64,000 bases of DNA from Oligoflexus tunisiensis (GTDB lineage Bacteria; Bdellovibrionota_B; Oligoflexia; Oligoflexales; Oligoflexaceae): assembly GCF_001748245.1 (NCBI RefSeq), contig NZ_BDFO01000001.1:7244346-7308345 (forward strand). The letters run 5' to 3'. A model generated the notes under the pieces. That model was not told the origin of the DNA and made no database searches. It worked only from the letters and a program-made list of their open reading frames with translations. Shown here piece by piece: positions 44,304-52,073 of this stretch (position 1 is its first letter; each line of letters begins with the position of its first letter). The translations under genes and the position numbers were made by a program.

Positions 44304-45746
44304 ATGAAACGCGACGACCTACACCCGGACCTGCAAATCGAATATGACGATAACCGTGGCTATGGTGTTGAAAAGCTGCCTGACCCTGCGTATCAGCATA
44401 TGTGGTTCGTAGTTCCGAAGCCGCTGCCACGATCCATGAAGGAAATTTTCAGCGGCGTGTCCACGCAGGAATTACATCGGGTGCTTGGTCGATCCAATCG
44501 GGTATTGAACAGCCTGAAGCCGCTTTCTGAAATGACTAAACTGGACAGCCTGATCGCTCGACTCATCATTCGTCAGGAAGCGGTGGCCTCCTCCCGCATG
44601 GAAGGAACTAATGCAACCATTGATGAAGTCTTCTCTGCCGGGGCAGGGGACAGCAATCCGAGCGGAGACGTTCGTTCCGTTGTCGGATATGCGAAAGCCA
44701 TGGAACAGTTGATCGCTAGCATACACGAAAATCAATATGAAACTCTGGACACGGCGCTGTTTAAAAACCTTCATAGGGCTATCGTTGAAGGCGATGATTC
44801 ATTCGTCGGGATTCCAGGAGAGTTCAGGCACCCAGGTGGAATCAGGGAAGTCGTCTTCATAGGCGGCCTTGGCAGAAAAGAGAACTCGACCTATAATCCA
44901 GCCCCTTCCAAACATGTGGCAAGGCTGATGGCCGATTTTATCGCCTGGCTTAAGGACGAGGAATTGCAGAACGTGATCCTGGGAGAAGGTCTGCCGCTTC
45001 CTGTACGTATGGCTGTAGGCCATGCATACTTTGAAACCATCCACCCTTTCCCGGACGGAAACGGTCGCGTGGGCCGCATGATTTGGCCAATCCAGATGAT
45101 GCTTGAAGGAAAAGCTCCACTGCACCTGTCAAGATTTATCGACGCCCATAAGGACGGGTATTATGAAGGACTGAAAGCATGGCAGCAAAAGCTGAAGATC
45201 ATGCCATTCCTGGAATACCTTGGCGAGGCCATGGAAGAATCATTGCGTGAGACTACCGAAACCAGGAAGGCCATCGAAATGCTGCCTGAAAGGTGGCAGG
45301 GGAAGTTGTCCGTGAAAAAGGGATCCGCAGCCAGCAGGATTCTTCCACATCTTATGGAGCATCCCATCATGTCCGCAGAGGACGTTATCAGGCTCCTTAA
45401 TGTGTCGCTGCCTGCCGCTACAGGTGCCTTGAAGCAACTTGCGCAAGCAGGCATTCTGAAGGAAAAAAGCGGAAGGCAGAGAAAACAGAAATACGCAGCC
45501 GAGGATGTCCTTTCCATACTTTCGCGCCCTTTCGGGTCCGACCCCAACGATATACTTTCCCTTCTTGATCGTGAAAGCACCGTCCCCAAAAGGGCCATAG
45601 CGTCTGTAAAAGATCAGGGCAGCGTTGATGTGATATTTTGTCAAGGTTTGGATGGCCGTGGATGCCGTCAAGTGCCCCCTGTCAGACTACGAGGTGCATC
45701 ACGTAGAAAAAGGGGAGTGTGTTCCCTATGCGATCCCGCCAAATGA
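44304..45746 (+). CDS. Fic-family protein (AMPylator type) with winged-helix C-terminus
   Basis: 480 residues. Fic enzymes transfer AMP or similar groups to Ser/Thr/Tyr of target proteins. The core motif HPFPDGNGR begins at His247, and the flap region around residues 175-190 is present. An N-terminal inhibitory helix motif S96-x3-E100-G101 makes it a class II self-inhibited Fic. A winged helix (ILPHLMEHPIMSAEDVIRLLNVSLPAATGALKQLAQAGIL) covers 346-385. The family usually ends near residue 410 (DVLSILSRPF). Here a further 70-residue tail runs on with little order and many Cys/Arg, possibly because of a 3' frameshift or fusion with junk DNA. Two pairs of operators lie upstream. Confidence 0.88.
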   Translation: MKRDDLHPDLQIEYDDNRGYGVEKLPDPAYQHMWFVVPKPLPRSMKEIFSGVSTQELHRVLGRSNRVLNSLKPLSEMTKLDSLIARLIIRQEAVASSRMEGTNATIDEVFSAGAGDSNPSGDVRSVVGYAKAMEQLIASIHENQYETLDTALFKNLHRAIVEGDDSFVGIPGEFRHPGGIREVVFIGGLGRKENSTYNPAPSKHVARLMADFIAWLKDEELQNVILGEGLPLPVRMAVGHAYFETIHPFPDGNGRVGRMIWPIQMMLEGKAPLHLSRFIDAHKDGYYEGLKAWQQKLKIMPFLEYLGEAMEESLRETTETRKAIEMLPERWQGKLSVKKGSAASRILPHLMEHPIMSAEDVIRLLNVSLPAATGALKQLAQAGILKEKSGRQRKQKYAAEDVLSILSRPFGSDPNDILSLLDRESTVPKRAIASVKDQGSVDVIFCQGLDGRGCRQVPPVRLRGASRRKRGVCSLCDPAK

Positions 45747-45867
45747 GCTTGCCACTATCTCGATGCGATCGCTCTTGCGTGATCGCATGGACCTTGGAAT
45801 TTTCTCGGGAAATTCGACCAGGTATCAAGCCGCCAAAAACCTCTTCGCCGTCCGCCCTATCGTATGA
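45652..45867 (+). CDS. candidate small ORF overlapping the Fic tail
   Basis: 71 codons in another frame (MAVDAVKCPLSDYEVHHVEKGECVPYAIPPNELATISMRSLLRDRM...). The composition looks more protein-like than the overlapping Fic tail. It could be the displaced C-terminus of a decayed gene; I do not recognise it. It overlaps the convergent EcsC-like gene by 43 bases. Confidence 0.25.
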   Translation: MAVDAVKCPLSDYEVHHVEKGECVPYAIPPNELATISMRSLLRDRMDLGIFSGNSTRYQAAKNLFAVRPIV

Positions 45868-46448
45868 CATCCCACCCCACTAATCGCCCCACCGACCAGG
45901 CCGCCTGCCAGCGGCACAATCTTCGTAAGGACAATCGCCCCACGCTTGCCGGCCCGGGTCACGAGGCGGAAACCGACTTCACGGTTAATGCGTTTCAGCA
46001 CTTCCCGGGAAACTTTTCGTTTCAGTTGCGCCGCCGCAAATTGATTGACAATGCTAACACCGGATTTCGACAGCACATCCTCAAGCCCGGAGCCCACCAT
46101 GCAGGCAAAGACCGCCGTCCGCGTGTGATCATCATGCAGATCATGCCCGTAAAGATGCGCGATGGCGGCGACCATGCGAATATTTATGTACATGGAAACA
46201 GCCAGATCAGCAGGGACCGCCACGGGGAGTGTGAGAGCCCCGCCCAGGCCGGAGAGAAAGCCGCTGGTCGCGCACTTGGCCACCTGCCAGCCGATGAGAC
46301 GGTCAACGGCCGTATCGATCTGCCCATACTTGGTCCGGTATTCCTCCGCGATCTGCTGAGGGGTGGCGCTGCCGGGCAGGCCTTGGAGACACTTGTCGTA
46401 GGCCCAGTTGAGGACATTCAGCATTTTGGGAGTTTCGGAGTTTGACAT
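45825..46448 (-). CDS. EcsC-family protein
   Basis: 207 residues from the ATG at 46448, which has a GGAAGGA site; an upstream start would add 14 residues. The EcsC pattern is visible: LNWAYDKCLQGLPGSATPQQIAEEY, then DRLIGWQVAKCATSGFLSGLGGALTLPVAVPADLAVSMYINIRMVAAIAHLYGHDL. IVPLAGGLVGGAISGVGCHTIGRTAKRFL closes it. EcsC-like proteins are predicted membrane-associated proteins of undefined activity. The gene is alone on the - strand and starts at the right end of the island. Confidence 0.8.
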   Translation of the reverse strand: MSNSETPKMLNVLNWAYDKCLQGLPGSATPQQIAEEYRTKYGQIDTAVDRLIGWQVAKCATSGFLSGLGGALTLPVAVPADLAVSMYINIRMVAAIAHLYGHDLHDDHTRTAVFACMVGSGLEDVLSKSGVSIVNQFAAAQLKRKVSREVLKRINREVGFRLVTRAGKRGAIVLTKIVPLAGGLVGGAISGVGCHTIGRTAKRFLAA

Positions 46449-46500
46449 GATCGTTCCTTCCACAGCAATCGACTCTTGTGATCGGAACAATCAGGCCGCG

Positions 46501-46518
46501 AATAAAGCCGGCTTTATT
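46501..46518. terminator. palindromic hairpin AATAAAGCC/GGCTTTATT
   Basis: A perfect 18-base inverted repeat lies between the sensor-kinase stop and the EcsC-like gene, with AT-rich DNA on one side. It could terminate the kinase transcript on the - strand or be an operator of the EcsC-like gene. Confidence 0.45.
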
Positions 46519-46546
46519 TTAATTTAATTTAAATCATTTCAAGGCA

Positions 46547-48364
46547 TTACGGCCGGACGTACTTCACCCGAACCTGAAACGTCGACCCCTCGCCGGGCTT
46601 GCTGGCGAGCAGGTGGATATCACCACCCAGGAGTTCCGCCAGACGCTTGCAGAGAGCCAGACCGAGGCCGGTGCCTCCATATTTGCGGGTGTGGCTGCTG
46701 TCAGCCTGCATGAAGGGTTGGAAAAGGCGCTTTTGCTGTTCACTCGTCAGGCCAATGCCCGTGTCACGAATGGTGAGGATAAGGAAGGGTTCATCCGATT
46801 GAACGGTCAGAGCCACCTGGCCCTTCTGAGTGAATTTGATGGCATTGCCGACGATGTTGGAGATGATCTGCCGGAGGCGAATGGGATCGCTATGAATCAT
46901 CTCCGGAATCTTTCCGGATGACGTCAGGAGAAGATCGATACCCTTCGCGACGGCCTGTGGTTTCAAATCCGCCATCACCCCGGACAGCAAATCCGGAAGA
47001 GAAAAATCCTGAAGCTCAATGCTCAAACGTCTGGCCTCAACCTTTGAAAGATCGAGGATGTCGTCGATCAGACGCAAAAGATGCTGCCCATTGCGCTGAA
47101 TGATTTGCAGATTCTCCGCCTTCTCTTCCGGCGCAATATTATCGACCGTCAAAAGCTCCGAGAAACCCAGAACCACACCCAACGGGGTGCGCAGCTCATG
47201 GCTCATGTTGGCCAGGAATTCACTCTTGGCCCGGTTCGCCTGTTCCGCTTCCGCGCGGGCAGCCTGGGCCTGCTGCAGATGCTCGTTGCGTTCCCGCTCC
47301 CGCTCCCGCAGAAGATCCGCAACGGTCACGAGAGCCGTCCGCAACTGCTCCACTTCGGTGACCACCGATTTTTCCACCATGGGAACCTTGCCTTCCGCCA
47401 AAGCCATCGCTCCGGTCGCCGCCGATCGAATTCGATGAGCCAGACGCCGTGAATAAAAGACGGCCAGACCCCCGAAGATAAGCAGAAGCAGACTTTCGAT
47501 GGTGATCACCAGCCGCATGGAATGACGGGCCGAATCCTCCAGAGCTTCGACAGGTACCGCAATCGATGACGTCCAGCCGGAAACAGGAGAACGATCGAAG
47601 GCAATGTATACGGCCTTCCCTTCGAGAGTGGTTTCGCGGATCAGACCTTCATACTTGGCCCGAATGGTATTGATATAGGATGGCGTGCCGTACTTGCCGA
47701 CGAAGGTTTCAGGACTGCGGGAACGTGCGACCACCCTGCCATTCGGGTCAATAACCGTTCGGGTCCACTCGTCCGGTATGGAATCGCTGACAAACATCTG
47801 GATGCGATCGACCGAGATGACTGCCGACAGCACATAGACGACCCGTTCAGAGACCAGGACCGGAATGCGAACAGCAAAAACATAACGATTTGCGAAGCGG
47901 CCTTCCGGCGGAGCTTGAACCACATGACCAATCACCGGCTTTCCGGTGCTGATGACCTCCTGCAGACTTTCCGTCTCCACCGAGGCGATGAGCTTATTAC
48001 CGAAAGTGCGCGCCGCACTCAGGAGAATCTGGCCTTTCGCATCATGCAAGAGAATTGTTTCCCAGGAAGGCTGGGTTTTCTGAATGTGCTGCAGGTCCTC
48101 ATGAAAGGCCTTGAGATTTCGATATTCAAGATATCGGGAGGCCGAGAGGGCCTGGAGAGTGCGAATGGCCGTCGTGAATTCCTGATCCACGGACACCATG
48201 AGCTTTTGAGCCTCCCGACGCAGATGCCGTTCCGTGGCCTGACGTTCCAGCATCCCAAGCCAGTTGACCATCAACGCAGAAAAAATAAAGGATGGGATCA
48301 TCGCTGCCAGAACGAGAGCTACCAAATGCCAGCTCAGCGAATAAGGCCTATTGATCCGATACAC
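46547..48364 (-). CDS. membrane sensor histidine kinase
   Basis: 605 residues. One transmembrane helix lies at about 13-35 and a second at about 284-304, enclosing a periplasmic sensor of about 240 residues with the look of a dCache domain (ETILLHDAKGQILLSAARTFGNKL, WTRTVIDPNGRVVARS). A HAMP-like linker and coiled coil (310-380) lead to the HisKA domain with phospho-acceptor His389 in MSHELRTP. The catalytic domain has N-box NIVGNAIK (503-510), G1 DTGIG (534-538), F-box and G2 GTGLGL (564-569). There is no receiver domain, and no response regulator is adjacent, so it is an orphan kinase here. Confidence 0.93.
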   Translation of the reverse strand: MYRINRPYSLSWHLVALVLAAMIPSFIFSALMVNWLGMLERQATERHLRREAQKLMVSVDQEFTTAIRTLQALSASRYLEYRNLKAFHEDLQHIQKTQPSWETILLHDAKGQILLSAARTFGNKLIASVETESLQEVISTGKPVIGHVVQAPPEGRFANRYVFAVRIPVLVSERVVYVLSAVISVDRIQMFVSDSIPDEWTRTVIDPNGRVVARSRSPETFVGKYGTPSYINTIRAKYEGLIRETTLEGKAVYIAFDRSPVSGWTSSIAVPVEALEDSARHSMRLVITIESLLLLIFGGLAVFYSRRLAHRIRSAATGAMALAEGKVPMVEKSVVTEVEQLRTALVTVADLLRERERERNEHLQQAQAARAEAEQANRAKSEFLANMSHELRTPLGVVLGFSELLTVDNIAPEEKAENLQIIQRNGQHLLRLIDDILDLSKVEARRLSIELQDFSLPDLLSGVMADLKPQAVAKGIDLLLTSSGKIPEMIHSDPIRLRQIISNIVGNAIKFTQKGQVALTVQSDEPFLILTIRDTGIGLTSEQQKRLFQPFMQADSSHTRKYGGTGLGLALCKRLAELLGGDIHLLASKPGEGSTFQVRVKYVRP

Positions 48365-48484
48365 GATGATCTTCCTTTCCGGGATAGGGAGCTCTCTGTG
48401 GATGAGGTGACCATAAACTTATTGGGGGGCGAATGGCAAGTGGAAGCGATTCTTTGTGAAATTGACCAAAAACACATACACAAA

Positions 48485-48512
48485 GAGGCTGCCAGCTTCC
48501 GCCAGCAGCCTC
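48485..48512 (-). terminator. terminator of the small exported protein gene
   Basis: Eight-base arms GAGGCTGC (48485-48492) and GCAGCCTC (48505-48512) with a 12-base loop are followed by TTTGTGT on the - strand, just after the 48537 stop. Confidence 0.6.
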
Positions 48513-48536
48513 CCCGTCTTTCGCTATTCCTCCAGA

Positions 48537-48788
48537 TTATTGTGGCTGTTCAGCTGCCACAGCACAGTTGGCATCGAGCTGCGTTCCCGACTGAGCCGTA
48601 ACCCCTTCAGGTGCTCCATCATCATGATTTCTCAAGTGGGCCTCCGCCCCGTTTTCTGAAATCGATAGGGTAACCCAGGTGCCCTCTTCGTCATCCAAGT
48701 GACAGATGGACACCTTGGGTTTTGGTTCGGCAAAGGCCTGCGCCACTAAAAAAATGCAGGACGTTGCCGCGAGGATCGATAGCTTCAT
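48537..48788 (-). CDS. small exported protein
   Basis: 83 residues. Signal peptide MKLSILAATSCIFLVAQAFA with cleavage after AFA leaves a mature protein of about 63 residues. It is marked by KVSICHLDDEEGTWVTLSISENGAEAHLRNHDDGAPEG. The pattern VxICH...V.LSIS.NG..AHL.NHDD occurs in small secreted proteins of environmental bacteria; its role is unknown. Conserved Cys and His could bind metal. It has its own terminator and lies upstream of the sensor kinase gene. Confidence 0.65.
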   Translation of the reverse strand: MKLSILAATSCIFLVAQAFAEPKPKVSICHLDDEEGTWVTLSISENGAEAHLRNHDDGAPEGVTAQSGTQLDANCAVAAEQPQ

Positions 48789-48963
48789 TCGTGATGACTC
48801 CTTCGCAAAATCACAGTTAAGGACCAGTCAGGTGACTGGTTAACGAACGGAGGAGGCATCGACCAAAGAGGGCGAAATATTCATGCGGTTTTGGAAGCAG
48901 GTATTTGTTCAAAATGCATGGGGGCTTGGCTCCCGGCGCTCGCATTCATTTTCGGCGTAAGAC

Positions 48964-49770
48964 TTAAAACGACAACACATCCAGGGTCAACTGATAGATT
49001 TTCTCCTGCCTTGTCGCCCGCGATTCCTCATAGATGCGCTTGAAAAGATGCAGCTGATTGATCTTGATCTGCTTCTTGGCATCGTGCGAGGTCGTGTACC
49101 AAAGATTGTAGAGAAAGTCATCGATGTAGCGCTGCTTCAGCTTCTGCTGGGCGACCCGCATGCGAGCCATGATATGACGGATGCGATCTGCAGGACTCCC
49201 GGCCTCGGGCACGGGAAACCCTTTGGGAGTCAAAATCCGATCCTGCCCCTCCACGATGAACTGGCAATCACGCAGCGTCTTCATCACGATCTGCCAGCGC
49301 CGGGCCGTGATACCCAGGACCTCACGAACCTCTTCGGGATGGCGGGCGTAATGGTCCAGACGGAAAAAGTTCAGGACCACCTCGGCCATCGGATCACAGA
49401 AATAATCATCCAGGGCATCGCGTTCCGCCTCGGACAGGCTGCTGATGATCTGAGTCTCCGCATCCTGGATGCTCCGGATCTTTTGTTGCAGAAATTCCCT
49501 GCGTTCCGGATTTTTACAGCGTTCGCATTCGCTGAGCAGCATCAGAAAATCGCGCTGGGATTTGGGCAGACCGAGCGCTTCACACACTGCGTAGAGCTGG
49601 TCATTGCTGAAGTGGTTGCGCAGATTCATCACCTGGGACAGATAGCTGCGCTGCATCCGGCAAACATTGGCCAGCTTCGTAAAGGACATGCCGTCCTTCC
49701 TGGCCGCACGGGCCTCCACCAGTTCGCGGATGATCGTACGATAATTCTTTTGCGGGAGGGATGCGTCCAT
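48964..49770 (-). CDS. TIGR02147-family protein
   Basis: 268 residues. The N-terminal helix-turn-helix-like region (MSFTKLANVCRMQRSYLSQVMNLRNHFSNDQLYAVCEALGL) is of XRE type. A long helical part follows, with DYFCDPMAEVVLNFFRLDHYARHPEEVREVLGITARRWQ and the YIDDFLYNLWYTTS element typical of the family, which is common in Oligoflexia and Fibrobacteres. Function is not known; regulator is inferred. Its start follows the stop of a paralogue after 3 bases. Confidence 0.85.
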   Translation of the reverse strand: MDASLPQKNYRTIIRELVEARAARKDGMSFTKLANVCRMQRSYLSQVMNLRNHFSNDQLYAVCEALGLPKSQRDFLMLLSECERCKNPERREFLQQKIRSIQDAETQIISSLSEAERDALDDYFCDPMAEVVLNFFRLDHYARHPEEVREVLGITARRWQIVMKTLRDCQFIVEGQDRILTPKGFPVPEAGSPADRIRHIMARMRVAQQKLKQRYIDDFLYNLWYTTSHDAKKQIKINQLHLFKRIYEESRATRQEKIYQLTLDVLSF

Positions 49771-49773
49771 GAT

Positions 49774-50598
49774 TCACAACTCGTCAAAACAAAAAAGGTC
49801 AAGATTCACAAAGAGCAGATCGTCCTTCTCAGGTTCGCTCTGATACCGGTTTTTCAGTTCATTGTGTTCGGTGAGGATCTCAGCCTTGATCCGGGTCACA
49901 AACTCATCATTGGCGCAAAAAATCAGGGTTCCAACGAAGTCGGACTCATCGCCTTTATAAATCTTCTCCACGGTCTTGAGACGGGAAAGGATGGCGTTGT
50001 ATTTGGCGGCGAGATTGATCTTGTAAACCATCAGCTCACCGTGTTTGCGGTGATAACCCTTGTCATCAGTCCCCAGGATATTGGCTTTCACGTTGAGATC
50101 AAGGGCCTGATCAAACTGCTCGGGGGAGAGGCCAAGCTTTTTGCGCAAAGCCTCCGGGTTTTTCAGAAAACGATCCTCTTCCATATAGGAGTCCACCACC
50201 GGCGCATAGGTGTCGCAGAGATAGTCATCCACCGGGGAACTGGCCCGATCAATCTTGTCGAAGTGTACGTACTCCACAAAGCGCAGATGGTCGTGCTGGG
50301 CCTCCTCGATCTGCCGGTAAAGCTCCTGCTTGCGTTTTTTGGACTGCGAGCGGGCGTATTCGTTCAAGAGGACGGCATATTCCGCCTCCTCCTGGCTCAG
50401 ATCGAAATAACGGCAGATGGCAAAGACCTGATCATTGCTGAATTCCTGCTTCTCACTCAAAGCCTGAGAGAGGAAGGACCCGGTAACTCCGGCCGCTTCA
50501 GCCACTTTCCGGCTGGTGATGTCATGCCCGGCCTTTTTGTTGGCCTGAATGAGGTCCCGAATAAGGCTTCGATGATTCGTGTACTCGTGAATTTTCAT
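49774..50598 (-). CDS. TIGR02147-family protein, paralogue
   Basis: 274 residues from the ATG at 50598, preceded by GAGGAA; a more distal start is possible but unlikely. The XRE-like N-terminus (ITSRKVAEAAGVTGSFLSQALSEKQEFSNDQVFAICRYFDLS) and helical region (PVDDYLCDTYAPVVDSYMEEDRFLKNPEALRKKLGLSPEQFDQALDLNVKANIL) parallel the downstream gene. The two probably arose by duplication and are cotranscribed. Confidence 0.85.
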   Translation of the reverse strand: MKIHEYTNHRSLIRDLIQANKKAGHDITSRKVAEAAGVTGSFLSQALSEKQEFSNDQVFAICRYFDLSQEEAEYAVLLNEYARSQSKKRKQELYRQIEEAQHDHLRFVEYVHFDKIDRASSPVDDYLCDTYAPVVDSYMEEDRFLKNPEALRKKLGLSPEQFDQALDLNVKANILGTDDKGYHRKHGELMVYKINLAAKYNAILSRLKTVEKIYKGDESDFVGTLIFCANDEFVTRIKAEILTEHNELKNRYQSEPEKDDLLFVNLDLFCFDEL

Positions 50599-50752
50599 GG
50601 TTTTTCCTCGGCTCAAAGGCGACAGCGCACTATACAGTGTCGCGGCGAAAAACTTGAGGGAAAGTGCCTGGGAAATAATGACGCATGCCAGACCTGGCAC
50701 AAAACTGGAATAGACCCCTATGGTTTTTCACTCGCAGAGAAAGGGATTTCCT

Positions 50753-51199
50753 ATGCAGACGAAAAATTTTGCACTTATTGTAGGGATCATTTTTTTGGCT
50801 GTCGGTGTACTCGGTTTCTTTCCCGCCTTCCGGACCATGCCCCCGACACACGCACCTGACCTTGCTGTTGATGGGGCGTATGGGTATCTTTTCGGACTTT
50901 TCCCCATCAACGTCCTTCATAACATTGTGCATCTCGCCATCGGTGCTTGGGGTATTCTGGCCTATCGTTCCCCAACAGGAGCCCGGGGCTATGCGAAATC
51001 GATCGCGATTATTTACGGGCTTCTGGCCGTCATGGGTCTGATCCCCGGACTCAATCGGCTCGGCGGACTTGTTCCTCTGTTTGGACACGATGTCTGGCTG
51101 CATGCCTTGACCGCCGCAGTTGCCGCTTACTTTGGGTGGGCCCATCGAACGGGCACCGATACGATCCATGGGGGACGCACGCCCACGGTTCACGGCTAA
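50753..51199 (+). CDS. DUF4383-family membrane protein
   Basis: 148 residues from the ATG at 50753. Four transmembrane helices (about 5-25, 40-65, 80-105, 112-132) and the pattern GVLGFFPAFRTMPP...GYLFGLFPINVLHNIVHLAIGAWGILAYRSP...AKSIAIIYGLLAVMGLIPGLNRLGGLVPLFGHDVWLHALTAAVAAYFGW identify DUF4383. Its function is unknown. It is divergent from the TIGR02147 pair and convergent with the Mut7-C gene. Confidence 0.85.
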   Translation: MQTKNFALIVGIIFLAVGVLGFFPAFRTMPPTHAPDLAVDGAYGYLFGLFPINVLHNIVHLAIGAWGILAYRSPTGARGYAKSIAIIYGLLAVMGLIPGLNRLGGLVPLFGHDVWLHALTAAVAAYFGWAHRTGTDTIHGGRTPTVHG

Positions 51200-51214
51200 A
51201 CATGGTCCATGGCT

Positions 51215-51931
51215 TCAGGGGTGACGGAGAATTTGGTGAACCAGTCTTTCCATGCTTTGATGATGGCTGCCTTTCCAGAAGACCTTGTGGCAGCCGTTGC
51301 ATTGAAAAAACTCGTTCGTCCAGGTTCTCACCCCTGGCGGGATCTGCGGGTTCACGGCAGCCTCATCAGCGTCGAGCGATAGCAAAATTCCATTGCAGCT
51401 TAAGCATCGGGTGAAGGGCTGACAAAACTCACGAAGCTGAAGGCGCTCCACCACTTCACGCAGCTGCTCCGGCGGCCGCGTGGAACGAACATAAAGACCC
51501 GAATGAACTTCCTTACGCTTGAGCAGGCCCTTGTCGCGTGAGACGATGGTGCGGCCCTCCTGTTTGGAAATGGTGGCAATCCACGAGTCGGTGGCGCCTT
51601 GCGCATACAGGGTATCAAACCCCAGCATCCGTAGCAGCGGCACGAGCTTTGCCACATTGTCGTCAATCACAAAACGCGGGGGTCGCGTGATGTGAAAACC
51701 AGGATGAACATCAATGTCATCCTGATCGCGCACGAGATAATCCAGACCAACCGTCGTCCCATGAATCTGAATGATATCAATTTCGACGTGGGGAACCCCG
51801 AGGGATTCAATCAAATCCTTGACCGTGCGCCGGCCATGCCAGGTGACAGCGATCGCCTGGCCGGGCTCATGCCGTGGGAGAAAGTCATTCAATTCCTCGT
51901 GGAAACGAATTGTTACCGCTATCGGCTTCAT
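51215..51931 (-). CDS. Mut7-C RNase-like protein with N-terminal ubiquitin-like (ThiS-fold) segment
   Basis: 238 residues. Residues 1-80 form a ThiS/ubiquitin-like unit (TIRFHEELNDFLPR...VEIDIIQIHG). Residues about 87-230 are the Mut7-C domain, a PIN-like fold (RFVIDDNVAKLVPLLRMLGFDTLY...GRTIVSRDKGLLKRK). It has two zinc CxxC pairs (CLSC...CNGCHKVFWKGSH). This two-part architecture is the common bacterial one; an RNase role is suggested by the PIN-like acid cluster but not proven. Divergent from guaD. Confidence 0.85.
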   Translation of the reverse strand: MKPIAVTIRFHEELNDFLPRHEPGQAIAVTWHGRRTVKDLIESLGVPHVEIDIIQIHGTTVGLDYLVRDQDDIDVHPGFHITRPPRFVIDDNVAKLVPLLRMLGFDTLYAQGATDSWIATISKQEGRTIVSRDKGLLKRKEVHSGLYVRSTRPPEQLREVVERLQLREFCQPFTRCLSCNGILLSLDADEAAVNPQIPPGVRTWTNEFFQCNGCHKVFWKGSHHQSMERLVHQILRHP

Positions 51932-51969
51932 CCTTGCCCCTCTCTCTGCGGCCTTTGCTCATCCGCTCG

Positions 51970-51990
51970 AGGTCAGGTAAGCCTTGACCT
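51970..51990 (+). promoter_or_regulatory. inverted repeat overlapping the guaD -35
   Basis: AGGTCA-N9-TGACCT (51970-51975, 51985-51990). The right arm overlaps the -35 of the guaD promoter, so a dimeric repressor of purine degradation could act here. Confidence 0.4.
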
Positions 51991-52013
51991 GTCCTGTCCT
52001 CAGCCGCGATAAT
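51984..52013 (+). promoter_or_regulatory. candidate guaD promoter
   Basis: TTGACC (51984-51989) and GATAAT (52008-52013) are 18 bases apart, about 60 bases upstream of the guaD start. Confidence 0.45.
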
Positions 52014-52073
52014 AGCCGATGACGCGTTCGCGGAAAACCAACACGTTGAGCAGATTCTGCATCGACATCATTC

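Noticed and set aside
45864..45882. possible right attachment site resembling the tRNA-His 3' end (CATC...CCACCCCA)
   Set aside because: The match needs a gap of two bases and lies within the EcsC-like coding region; a chance match is more likely.
49048..50859. 603-codon open frame on the + strand
   Set aside because: It is antisense to the two TIGR02147 genes, which are clearly coding on the - strand; its translation has no recognisable domain.
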